64,000 nt of DNA from UBA7359 sp041689615 (GTDB lineage Bacteria > Pseudomonadota > Gammaproteobacteria > Eutrophobiales > Eutrophobiaceae). The position numbers and the translations under genes were made by a program. Shown here piece by piece: positions 8,981-17,282 of this stretch (the first letter of the stretch is position 1; the number at the start of each line of letters is the position of its first letter). The notes under the pieces are model-generated. The model saw nothing but the letters and a program-made list of their open reading frames with translations. It had not been told where the DNA came from and did not search any database. The stretch lies in contig JBDNFW010000064.1 in the NCBI GenBank assembly GCA_041689615.1, positions 62,001-126,000 on the forward strand, given 5' to 3'.

Positions 8981-9149
8981 CCCATGAAAACGAACAGACT
9001 GACAAAACAGGTATTTATTTGGCACCGCACCTATATGTGTGGCGGCTACGTGCACCTGTGCGTCAATGGATTTCAATAATTTGATAAATTAAAAGTTTTA
9101 AGTGATCCATTAAAAGGCCGCAGGTGATAAACCCGCGGCCTTTTTTTTT
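8981..9149 (+). ncRNA. Candidate structured small RNA (about 170 nt)
   Basis: The interval between the promoter-like site and the terminator at 9112-9149 lacks a conserved gene. It holds two local hairpins (CCGCAC/GTGTGG around 9025-9045 and GCAC-CT-GTGC near 9052-9061) in an otherwise AT-rich stretch. An ATG at 8984 could give a 31-residue peptide ending at TAA near 9079, but it lacks a close ribosome site. A small RNA, perhaps with a short peptide, explains the layout best. It does not resemble 6S RNA, tmRNA or RNase P RNA. Confidence 0.4.
9112..9149 (+). terminator. Rho-independent terminator
   Basis: GGCCGC (9116-9121) pairs with GCGGCC (9135-9140); flanking A residues (9112-9115) can pair with the nine-T tract 9141-9149. 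No annotated gene ends directly before it (the Sel1 gene ends 280 bases upstream), so it probably ends an independent short transcript. Confidence 0.85.
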
Positions 9150-9151
9150 AT

Positions 9152-9217
9152 GTACAGGATGTACGGTATGTCGCGGGCGCATGGATGCGCAAGAGCGACT
9201 GCTGAACGAAGGCAAGT
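9152..9217 (+). repeat. Possible dispersed intergenic repeat
   Basis: GC-richer than its surroundings, with two short palindromes: GTAC-AGGAT-GTAC at 9152-9164 and GCGCATGGATGCGC at 9177-9190, followed by GCGACTGCTGAACGAAGG. This composition and wording resembles repeated intergenic elements in gammaproteobacterial genomes. Only one copy is in this window, so repeat status is inferred. Confidence 0.35.
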
Positions 9218-9268
9218 AAATTTTTAACCTAACCAAATCGGAGGCTCATATAAAGATGAGATAGTAAA

Positions 9269-9658
9269 ATGAAATACAGAAACAGAATTGCCAATTTAAT
9301 AGTATGGATGTTATTCATAGCTCAACCCATAATGGCGCAGGGTATTGATTACACTAATCGTAGCTACACAGTAGATTCCTGTGAGTTATTCGCTAAAGAT
9401 GCCTATCAGGCAGCGGATACTTATAGTCGTGGTGCTGTGCTTCAGGATGTTCTGAAGTTAATTGAAAATGCACATGTTGCAGATAGTATGAAACAACGCG
9501 CATTTCAGGCAATTCAATTTGTATGGAAGAATCAGTTGGATAATTCGGTGCTTGCTTATAGTTTGGCTATGGGACTTTGTTTGAAGCCTAAGCAGATAAT
9601 GGCGCCTATGGATGAACCCTGGATTACATCACCTAGAACAAGTAAGGAGTTCTTTTAA
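9269..9658 (+). CDS. Small exported protein of unknown function
   Basis: A 129-residue protein with a signal peptide ending near residue 24 (IMAQG). The mature part is mostly helical with two Cys (near residues 38 and 104) that could form a disulfide in the periplasm. I recognise no family. It lies alone, with the terminator of a probable small RNA 120 bases upstream. The ATG at 9269 is kept because the signal peptide starts there. Confidence 0.65.
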   Translation: MKYRNRIANLIVWMLFIAQPIMAQGIDYTNRSYTVDSCELFAKDAYQAADTYSRGAVLQDVLKLIENAHVADSMKQRAFQAIQFVWKNQLDNSVLAYSLAMGLCLKPKQIMAPMDEPWITSPRTSKEFF

Positions 9659-9747
9659 TTTTATACCCCCAGGATATAATGATTTATTATCCCGGGATTA
9701 AATTAAAGAAAAAATTTAATGATTTAATCTTACCTAAGAAGTTACCG

Positions 9748-10131
9748 TTAATCGCTTTTGATGATTTCCTTCAAAACGTCAAAGCTTGATATAACACCTT
9801 CCAGATAATCGCCAGTCATGACTAGTACGTGGTTAACCTTGTTATCCACCATAAGTTGTACTGCGCCGCGAAGAGTATCTTCGGGCGCGATCTTGATAAG
9901 ACTTTTTGAGCAAACTTCCCAAGCTTTTAAATCACTTTTTTTGATACCAATAGATTCTGCATAGACCATGTCCTGTTCAGAGATAATGCCAATTACTTTC
10001 TTATCATTGTCTATAACGACAACACAGGGAGTCGTATTCCAATCGATATCATAAAGAATGTTTTCAATGGTGGTATCTGTGCCAACAGTTTTAGCCGGTC
10101 GGCAAAGATCTGATATTAATGTTTTTATCAT
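9748..10131 (-). CDS. CBS-domain pair protein
   Basis: A 127-residue cytoplasmic protein made of two CBS motifs and little else. The first half holds VVIDNDKKVIGIISEQDMV and the second VNHVLVMTGDYLEGVISSFDV, both the closing strands of CBS units. Paired CBS modules bind adenosine nucleotides such as AMP, ATP or S-adenosylmethionine and regulate partner proteins. It lies 105 bases downstream of the cysteine synthase gene on the same strand; a link to that enzyme is possible but unproven. Confidence 0.85.
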   Translation of the reverse strand: MIKTLISDLCRPAKTVGTDTTIENILYDIDWNTTPCVVVIDNDKKVIGIISEQDMVYAESIGIKKSDLKAWEVCSKSLIKIAPEDTLRGAVQLMVDNKVNHVLVMTGDYLEGVISSFDVLKEIIKSD

Positions 10132-10236
10132 AGTTTCTACTCGATAAAGTGAAGATAATTAATTTAACATTTTCAATTCATTAGTTAATTTAACTTTGTC
10201 TAATCTTCTAACTAATAACACACTTTAAAACAATTG

Positions 10237-11148
10237 TTAGAATAAATCTTCAATTGATAAATATCTTTCGCCAGAGTCGTAGCTAAAGATTAAAACTTTA
10301 CTGCCTACAGCCATTTCACTTTCCTTTTGTTTGACGGCGGCTAATGTTGCGCCAGATGAAATACCAATAAAGATACCTTCTTCTTTAGTGCATCGACGTG
10401 CCATATCAAAAGCATCTTCTTCTGAAACTTGAATAGTGCCGTCGAGAATATCAACATTCAGCACTTCAGGGATAAAACCAGCACCAATACCTTGAATACG
10501 ATGCAATCCTTTTTCGCCACCACTAATTACCGGAGATTTTATAGGTTCAACCGCAAAAACCTGTAATTGTGAAAATTTTTCTTTTAATACTTCTGCGCAA
10601 CCAGTGATATGTCCACCTGTGCCGACACCAGTGATCATATAATCAAGGCCTTCTGGGAAATCAGCCAGAATTTCAACAGCAGTAGTGTCTTTATGTGCTT
10701 GTACATTGGACTGATTTTGAAATTGTTGCGGCATCCAGGCATTTGGTGTTTCTTCCAGTAATTCCTTTGCCTTGGCAATTGTGCCGCCCATTCCGAGTTC
10801 TTTTGGAGTTAATACCAGTTCCGCGCCTAAGGCTTTCATGTATTTACGTCGTTCAATCGACATTGATTCCGGCATGGTCAGGATTAAGCGATAACCTTTA
10901 ACTGCTGCGACTAAAGCCAAACCAATGCCGGTATTACCGGAAGTGGGTTCTATGATGACAGTATCTTGATTAATTAAACCTTTAGCTTCGGCATCCTCGA
11001 TCATTGCTATGGCAATACGATCTTTAATGCTGCTACAGGGATTAAAGCTTTCAGTTTTCATCCAGACTTCGATGTCGTTTCGGAAAAGATTGTTGATGCG
11101 TATATGGGGAGTATTGCCGATGGTTTGCAGAATATTGTCGTATTTCAT
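10237..11148 (-). CDS. cysK: Cysteine synthase (O-acetylserine sulfhydrylase)
   Basis: A PLP enzyme that makes cysteine from O-acetylserine and sulfide in the cytoplasm. The PLP lysine K42 sits in SSIKDR, the substrate loop reads PTSGNTGIG, the phosphate-binding loop is GVGTGGHITG and the C-terminal SSGAT is present. At 303 residues it has CysK length. An AGGAAA ribosome site precedes the ATG at 11148. It could also be called CysM by some schemes; the loop motifs favour the CysK group. Sulfur supply links it loosely with metH downstream in the window. Confidence 0.92.
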   Translation of the reverse strand: MKYDNILQTIGNTPHIRINNLFRNDIEVWMKTESFNPCSSIKDRIAIAMIEDAEAKGLINQDTVIIEPTSGNTGIGLALVAAVKGYRLILTMPESMSIERRKYMKALGAELVLTPKELGMGGTIAKAKELLEETPNAWMPQQFQNQSNVQAHKDTTAVEILADFPEGLDYMITGVGTGGHITGCAEVLKEKFSQLQVFAVEPIKSPVISGGEKGLHRIQGIGAGFIPEVLNVDILDGTIQVSEEDAFDMARRCTKEEGIFIGISSGATLAAVKQKESEMAVGSKVLIFSYDSGERYLSIEDLF

Positions 11149-11310
11149 AATGCTTTCCTGTTCTCGCAGTTAAATGTGGTCTTTTGTGAATACATCATAA
11201 CGCTATGCGGATGATGAATAAATTGATTTATAGGACAGAAAATACAAACCAGCTATTTTCGTAGCCGGTCAGGAGAGTAAGGAGGAGAACTTTTAAAGTA
11301 TCGTTTTAAT

Positions 11311-11628
11311 TTAGCAAGTAGGGATTAAGATCAATCCACGATCCATTACCCGTGAATAATCTGTTTTTAATTGGTTGTCATCCATCGCAATATAAACTTT
11401 CGCTTCGGGTTGTTTGCTATGGAGCATATCAACCAGTTTTTGACAATCTTTGCTTGGGATATGTGAATCTAATGCCATGACATCAAACGATTCGGTTTGA
11501 ATTTTCTTCAATGCATAATCGTATTTATGAACCTCAACCATTTCCCAATTTTTATAATGATCATGAAGGTAATTCAATAAATTTTCGTTTGTGTGAGTAG
11601 CGTCATCCACAACCAATGCTCTTGTCAT
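11311..11628 (-). CDS. Truncated receiver-domain protein
   Basis: A 105-residue stand-alone receiver-like protein. The acidic pair D8-D9 (VVDD) and the phospho-acceptor D54 (MALDSHIP) are present, but the chain ends LILIPTC before the conserved K-P at the end of strand five, which should follow near residue 105. It lacks any output domain. It could be a phosphate sink, a degenerate receiver or a decayed gene. The upstream neighbour on this strand is metH, 1.5 kb away, so it stands alone. Confidence 0.65.
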   Translation of the reverse strand: MTRALVVDDATHTNENLLNYLHDHYKNWEMVEVHKYDYALKKIQTESFDVMALDSHIPSKDCQKLVDMLHSKQPEAKVYIAMDDNQLKTDYSRVMDRGLILIPTC

Positions 11629-11933
11629 AATCAGCCTCCGACGGTCGATAATATTCTTGGAATTATTACCTAATATATCGTCGGAATTGAAAAGAACTTG
11701 AGAGAAATTATGCTAAAGACTAAATTTATTAAAATTAATATAATCATAGGGTTAGTTTATCTTTCATGTGTAGGTAAATATCGTAGAGTGCTATAAAGTC
11801 TAATTTGAAATAAATATGTCGCTAATTAATCCAAAATATCATTGGAAAATAACAGTTAAACTCAGTAGCTATGATTGAACAAATAAAGCACTCTGTGAGC
11901 AAGAAAATAATAATATTTTTATAAATTGAATCT
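11629..11933. other. AT-rich intergenic region
   Basis: About 305 bases between divergent genes with very high A+T. I see no convincing terminator, riboswitch or conserved small gene. It must contain the two divergent promoters, but several AT-rich hexamers compete and none stands out. Confidence 0.5.
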
Positions 11934-13097
11934 ATGCCTTCCTTTGCAAATTTATATATCTGTATTTTGATAAATTGTCTTATGTTTTTTCCGACAAAAA
12001 CCATCTCGGCTGCAGTTGAAAAAGACATTTGTTTGAATTTTTATATTATTACGAAAGAAACAAGTCGAAGTACTGAAGAACATAATTATAAATTACAAAA
12101 AAAGTTGGTTCTGATTCAGATGTCACAAGCTCAAACAGTGTTTAAAAAAAATCAGGAGCGAAGTTGTCCAATAATTAATTTTTCAAAAGGAATAATTAAG
12201 CACATTTTCTGGAATGAGGCACTTAAGTTAAGCCGACCTGTAGATCAAGAATTAGGAGAGGATGTGCCCACATATCTTTACAGAAAACTGAATGAAGCTA
12301 CAAATGAACTTCAACTAATAATAAGCAAGCTCAATGAAAAGCCAAATATCAAGTATCGTTATTTTATGGATCTCCGACCAGACAGAACAGTCGTCAAAGC
12401 TGAGAAAGCATTAAATAACATGAATGCTTATCTTGAAATGTCAGGTAATAAGGAATTTAAAAAAAGTGCATCTCTTGGGTTAGAAATAAAAAATACTAAA
12501 GAAATAATTAAATTAAAATTAAATGATTATGCCAAAGAAAGCAGCATTGAACTTTTTAAAAAAATTGAAGCAAGAATTAATGATTACGAACAAATAGATA
12601 AAGCAAGTGCACAGACGTGGGCTGAAGGACAATTGACATTATGGAACGATATTGAAGCTCAAAACACTTCAGTTGAATTAAAAAATTTACTTAAAATTTA
12701 TCGAACTCCAGAGAATCAATGTTTAGATGTTTATATTATCCCTTCGAGTAAGTCACCATCAAGTAATATTGAAGAAGTTCAGAAAAATGGGAAATGGACG
12801 AAACGAGATGGAGCTGCGATTTCATCAAAAAAATTCCCTAGAACAACAAGAGGGAAAGGAGATGCAATTTTACTAACCTATCATTCAAAAAAAACAGAAT
12901 TTCGACTCGCTCATGAAATTGGACATTTATTACTCGACAAAGTAAATGCTCATTTAGATAAAAAAGAAAAAGATTTAATGTATGAATTTAGCAAGGGTGG
13001 ACATTATCTTGATGAAACCGAATGCGATATAATGACGTTGAATGCAACAACGTTCTTCACTGATAATAAAGATAGTGATCAGTTATCACCTTATTGA
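11934..13097 (+). CDS. Putative secreted zinc metallopeptidase (HEIGH)
   Basis: A 387-residue protein with an N-terminal hydrophobic export signal (residues about 5-27). The middle is a lysine-rich helical region without known domain. Near the C-terminus H327-E328-I-G-H331 is a zinc-protease motif inside RLAHEIGHLLLD; H340 is a possible third ligand, followed by a Met-containing turn (DLMY) and D360-E-T-E-C. This is metzincin-like, but the third His is three residues later than in classic HExxHxxGxxH. The gene is more AT-rich and lysine-rich than its neighbours, which suggests acquisition. Substrate unknown. Confidence 0.65.
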   Translation: MPSFANLYICILINCLMFFPTKTISAAVEKDICLNFYIITKETSRSTEEHNYKLQKKLVLIQMSQAQTVFKKNQERSCPIINFSKGIIKHIFWNEALKLSRPVDQELGEDVPTYLYRKLNEATNELQLIISKLNEKPNIKYRYFMDLRPDRTVVKAEKALNNMNAYLEMSGNKEFKKSASLGLEIKNTKEIIKLKLNDYAKESSIELFKKIEARINDYEQIDKASAQTWAEGQLTLWNDIEAQNTSVELKNLLKIYRTPENQCLDVYIIPSSKSPSSNIEEVQKNGKWTKRDGAAISSKKFPRTTRGKGDAILLTYHSKKTEFRLAHEIGHLLLDKVNAHLDKKEKDLMYEFSKGGHYLDETECDIMTLNATTFFTDNKDSDQLSPY

Positions 13098-13122
13098 ATA
13101 TAATAAGTTCTGTTTTATTTTT

Positions 13123-16100
13123 TTACACGTCATATCCCAAGTTAGGTGAAAGCCATCGCTCGGTTTCCTGAAGAGACATGCCTTTACGTTTAGCATAACT
13201 TTCAACTTGGTCTTTATTTATTTTCCCTAAGCCAAAGTACCTTGAATCAGTGTGAGAGAAATACCAGCCTGATACAGCGGCTGTTGGATACATCGCATAA
13301 GATTCAGTTAATGTAATGCCAGTGTTTTTCTCTACATCAAGTAATTTCCATAATTTAGGTTTTTCTGTGTGATCTGGACAAGCCGGATAGCCAGGAGCAG
13401 GGCGGATGCCTTGATATTTTTCTGATATCAATGCGTTATTATCTAACCCATCATCAGAACTATAACCCCAGAATTCTTTTCTTACTCTTTGATGTAAACA
13501 TTCTGCAAAGGCTTCGGCAAAACGATCAGCCAGTGCTTTTAGCATAATGGCACTGTAATCATCATGATCAGCTTCAAAAACTTTAATATGATCTTCCATG
13601 CCAAAGCCTGTCGCTACCGCAAAGGCACCAATATAATCTTTAACGTGCGTTTCTTCAGGCGCAACAAAATCGGCTAAGGCATGATTAACCTGACCCGGTG
13701 GTCTTTGCGTTTGTTGTCTTAACGAATGTAATGACTCTAATAAACCATCGCGTTTTTCATTGGTATAAACTTCGATGTCATCATGGCCGATTGAATTAGC
13801 GGGAAAGAGGCCAATAATACCTCTGGCACTAAACCATTTTTCAGAGATGATTTTATCCAACATTGCTTTTGCGTCTTCATAAAGTTTTGTTGCTTCTTTG
13901 CCGACAATCTTATCTTCCAATATGCGTGGAAATTTTCCTGCCAATTCCCATGCGATAAAAAACGGTGTCCAGTCGATGTATTCTTTTAACTCAGCCAAAG
14001 GATAATCATCAAAGACAGTAATGCCTAATTTTTTTGGAACAGGCGGCGTGTAGTTTTCCCAGTCTGCTTTGAAGCGATTCTCTCTTGCTTGTTTAATCGT
14101 TAGCCATTTTGTTTTTGACTGTTTACCTTTGTGGCGTACTCGTAATTCTTCATATTCAGATTTTATTTCATTACAAAAATTTTCTTTCATATCAACGCTA
14201 AGTAATTTCGTTGACACCCCGACAGCACGAGAAGCATCTTTAACATGTACAACAGGTTGGTCGTAGCCAAGATCAATCTTTACTGCGGTATGCGCGCGTG
14301 ATGTTGTAGCGCCACCAATCATTAAAGGTAATTTAAAGTTTTGACGTTGCATTTCTTTGGCTACATGAACCATTTCATCAAGCGAAGGCGTAATAAGTCC
14401 ACTTAAACCAATAATGTCAGCATCGTGTTCACGTGCCGCGTCCAGAATTTTTTGTGCTGGCACCATGACACCAAGATCAATGACTTCAAAGTTATTGCAT
14501 TGCAAAACAACGCCGACAATATTTTTGCCAATATCATGTACGTCACCTTTAACCGTCGCCATAATGATCTTGCCGTTGTTTTTCGATTCAACGTTACCAC
14601 TAATAAGTTTCTCTTCTTCTATATAAGGTAAGAGATAAGCTACCGCTTTTTTCATGACACGCGCACTTTTAACAACCTGCGGTAAAAACATTTTTCCTGC
14701 ACCAAATAAATCACCAACGACATTCATGCCGTCCATTAACGGCCCTTCAATAACATGCAATGGTTTATCTGCTTGTTGGCGTGCTTCTTCTGTGTCTTCT
14801 ACAATGTAATCCGCGATACCTTTAACCAAAGCGTGGGTTAAACGATCGCCGACAGAACCTTTGCGCCATTCAAGATCAACTTTCTTTTCTTTTGTTGCGC
14901 CTTCTTTAACCGTCTCGGCGAACTCAACCATTCGATCCGTTGCGTCATCGCGACGATTAAGCAAAACATCTTCGACGTGTTCCAATAAGTCTTTCTCTAT
15001 ATCATCATAGATGCCTAACTGACCTGCATTGACAATAGCCATGTCCATGCCGGCTTGAATTCCGTGGTATAAAAAAGCAGAATGCATGGCTTCTCGTACA
15101 GGATTGTTACCACGAAATGAGAACGATACATTACTTAAACCACCGCTGACTAATGCATGAGGCAAATACTCTTTAATTAATTTTGTACCTTCGAAAAAGG
15201 AAACAGCATAGTTGTTGTGTTCTTCCATGCCAGTAGCGACAGTTAATACATTCGGATCAAAAATAATATCTTCCGGCGGGAAACCAACTTCATTAACCAA
15301 GATATCATAAGAACGTTTGCAAACTTCAAAGCGTCGATCAGTGCTATCAGCCTGACCTTGTTCATCAAACGCCATGACCACAACTGCAGCACCATAACGT
15401 CTAACAAGTTTTGCACTAGCAATGAATTTTTCTTCGCCTTCTTTCAAACTAATCGAGTTAACAATGCCTTTGCCTTGAACACAACGTAGACCCGCTTCAA
15501 TAACACTCCATTTAGAAGAGTCGATCATGATAGGTACGCGACTAATGTCGGGTTCGGATGCAATTAACTTTAAAAAATCTTCCATTAATTGCTCGGATTC
15601 GAGCATGCCTTCATCCATACAGACATCGATGATTTGAGCGCCGTTTTCAACTTGTTGGCGAGCGACTTCAAGCGCCGCATCCAAATCTTCTTCTTCTTTG
15701 ACGAGTCTTAGAAAAAGAGGGGAACCGGCGACATTGGTTCGTTCACCCACATTGACGAAATTAACTTCAGGTGTGATGTTGAACGGCTCCAGACCACTCA
15801 ATCTTTGTACAATTGGCAAATCAGGTATTTGTCTTGGCGCAACACCTTCGACGACCTTAGCCATTTCGCGAATATGATCCGGTGTTGTGCCACAACAACC
15901 GCCAACAATGTTCAAAAATCCTGATTCAGCCCATTCCTTGATATGTTCAGACATCGGCTCAGGATCGAGGTCATATTCGCCGAATTCATTTGGTAATCCA
16001 GCGTTAGGATGAGCCGAAATATAGCTCTGCGAAAAGCTAGAAAGCTCTTCAATATATTGACGTAAGTCTTTGGGACCTAAAGCACAATTAAGACCAACTG

Positions 16101-16824
16101 TCAGAGGGTTCGCATGTCTGACTGAGTTCCAGAAGGCTTCGGCTGTTTGACCCGTTAGAGTACGACCTGAGGCGTCCGTAATCGTGCCTGAAATCATAAT
16201 TGGCAGGCGAATATCGTGATCTTCGAAATATTGATCAATAGCGAATAAAGCGGCTTTTGCGTTAAGCGTATCGAATATAGTTTCGACTAATAATAAATCG
16301 GCTCCACCATCAACCAGACCACGAATTGCCTCGGTATAGGTTTCGACCAACTCCATATAGGTGACATTTCTATAGCCGGGATTATTAACGTCGGGCGAAA
16401 TTGAACAAGTTCGGTTAGTTGGCCCGAGCACACCGGCAACAAATCGAGGTTTGTCTGGGTTTTTAGCTGTTAATTCATCAGCCACTTCACGCGCAATTTT
16501 GGCGCCTTGTTCATTTAATTCATAAACAAGATCTTCCATTTCATAATCGGCCATTGCTATAGAAGTACCGTTGAAGGTATTGGTTTCAACGATGTCAGCA
16601 CCGGCATCAAAATAGGCACCGTGAATGGCTTTAATAATATCGGGACGAGTAAGCGTCAGAAGATCATTATTGCCTTTTACATCACAAGGATGATTAGCAA
16701 AGCGTTCGCCACGATAGTCTTCCTCTTCCAGTTTATAAGACTGGATCATCGTGCCCATACCACCATCAAGAACGAGAATGCGCTCTTTGAGCAGTGATTT
16801 GATTTGTTCTGTTTTGTCCGTCAT
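13123..16824 (-). CDS. metH: Cobalamin-dependent methionine synthase
   Basis: MetH moves a methyl group from 5-methyltetrahydrofolate to homocysteine by way of methylcobalamin. The 1233-residue length is full size. Domains in order: homocysteine-binding barrel with the zinc Cys pair (GGCCGT near residue 310), pterin-binding barrel, cobalamin cap, the B12 domain with the axial-ligand motif DVHDIGKN, and the C-terminal S-adenosylmethionine reactivation domain (RPAPGYPACPDH). An S-adenosylhomocysteine riboswitch lies in the leader, so expression should rise when that by-product builds up. Cobalamin import genes lie a few kilobases away under their own riboswitch. Confidence 0.97.
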   Translation of the reverse strand: MTDKTEQIKSLLKERILVLDGGMGTMIQSYKLEEEDYRGERFANHPCDVKGNNDLLTLTRPDIIKAIHGAYFDAGADIVETNTFNGTSIAMADYEMEDLVYELNEQGAKIAREVADELTAKNPDKPRFVAGVLGPTNRTCSISPDVNNPGYRNVTYMELVETYTEAIRGLVDGGADLLLVETIFDTLNAKAALFAIDQYFEDHDIRLPIMISGTITDASGRTLTGQTAEAFWNSVRHANPLTVGLNCALGPKDLRQYIEELSSFSQSYISAHPNAGLPNEFGEYDLDPEPMSEHIKEWAESGFLNIVGGCCGTTPDHIREMAKVVEGVAPRQIPDLPIVQRLSGLEPFNITPEVNFVNVGERTNVAGSPLFLRLVKEEEDLDAALEVARQQVENGAQIIDVCMDEGMLESEQLMEDFLKLIASEPDISRVPIMIDSSKWSVIEAGLRCVQGKGIVNSISLKEGEEKFIASAKLVRRYGAAVVVMAFDEQGQADSTDRRFEVCKRSYDILVNEVGFPPEDIIFDPNVLTVATGMEEHNNYAVSFFEGTKLIKEYLPHALVSGGLSNVSFSFRGNNPVREAMHSAFLYHGIQAGMDMAIVNAGQLGIYDDIEKDLLEHVEDVLLNRRDDATDRMVEFAETVKEGATKEKKVDLEWRKGSVGDRLTHALVKGIADYIVEDTEEARQQADKPLHVIEGPLMDGMNVVGDLFGAGKMFLPQVVKSARVMKKAVAYLLPYIEEEKLISGNVESKNNGKIIMATVKGDVHDIGKNIVGVVLQCNNFEVIDLGVMVPAQKILDAAREHDADIIGLSGLITPSLDEMVHVAKEMQRQNFKLPLMIGGATTSRAHTAVKIDLGYDQPVVHVKDASRAVGVSTKLLSVDMKENFCNEIKSEYEELRVRHKGKQSKTKWLTIKQARENRFKADWENYTPPVPKKLGITVFDDYPLAELKEYIDWTPFFIAWELAGKFPRILEDKIVGKEATKLYEDAKAMLDKIISEKWFSARGIIGLFPANSIGHDDIEVYTNEKRDGLLESLHSLRQQTQRPPGQVNHALADFVAPEETHVKDYIGAFAVATGFGMEDHIKVFEADHDDYSAIMLKALADRFAEAFAECLHQRVRKEFWGYSSDDGLDNNALISEKYQGIRPAPGYPACPDHTEKPKLWKLLDVEKNTGITLTESYAMYPTAAVSGWYFSHTDSRYFGLGKINKDQVESYAKRKGMSLQETERWLSPNLGYDV

Positions 16825-16846
16825 ATCGCTTAGTTTCTATCATTAA

Positions 16847-16922
16847 GCGAGCGCGGTTTTAAAAAATGACGTCTGAGCCTGGCAACAGACCAAATGCTGT
16901 TGTCGCAGCGCTCCTCAGAACG
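16847..16922 (-). promoter_or_regulatory. S-adenosylhomocysteine (SAH) riboswitch in the metH leader
   Basis: On the minus strand the leader reads TCTGAGGAGCGCTGCGACA, a variable hairpin, then GCCAGGCTCAGAC and later AACCGCGCTCGC. This is the SAH riboswitch layout: P1 formed by TCTGAG with CTCAGA, the invariant GAGCGCUGC core, the CCAGGCUC strand, and a pseudoknot strand GCGCUCGC that can pair with GAGCGC. It ends 22 bases upstream of the metH ATG. This class is known upstream of SAH-recycling genes and turns expression on when ligand binds. Confidence 0.9.
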
Positions 16923-17002
16923 TGTTTGAAGGTTGCGGATTATAGACTATGAATTACGTTATTCCAATATTAACGACTATAAAGTAATTATATTGCTAGT
17001 AG

Positions 17003-17266
17003 CTATTCTGTAATAACATGAGATGTAGCCGGGCGCAGAATGAACCAGACCACATAGCCTATCGGCCAGGCTAATAATGCCAACAATATTCCTTTAGTTA
17101 ATGCCAATGCAGCGGCAATTACGAAAATTAAGGGAAGTATAGCTCCCTTAATACCCATGTCGCGTGTTGCGGCATCACCATATATCCAGAGTATGCTGCA
17201 AACGTAGACTGAGCAGAGAATGATGAAAATAAATACTTCTGTCGAATTTGTAAATGAAATAGACAC
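17003..17266 (-). CDS. Small membrane protein downstream of the OFA transporter
   Basis: An 87-residue protein with a hydrophobic N-terminal helix (about 10-30) and one or two more (about 42-77), a polar link reading YGDAATRD between them. An AGGAG site lies ten bases before the ATG. It follows the transporter gene by 16 bases on the same strand, so the two are probably one transcript and the small protein may be a transporter partner. I do not recognise a named family. Confidence 0.6.
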   Translation of the reverse strand: MSISFTNSTEVFIFIILCSVYVCSILWIYGDAATRDMGIKGAILPLIFVIAAALALTKGILLALLAWPIGYVVWFILRPATSHVITE

Positions 17267-17282
17267 GTTAAACTCCTGACGA

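Noticed and set aside
9665..9705. Hairpin between the exported-protein gene and the CBS gene as terminator
   Set aside because: The stem has mismatches and neither side has a T run.
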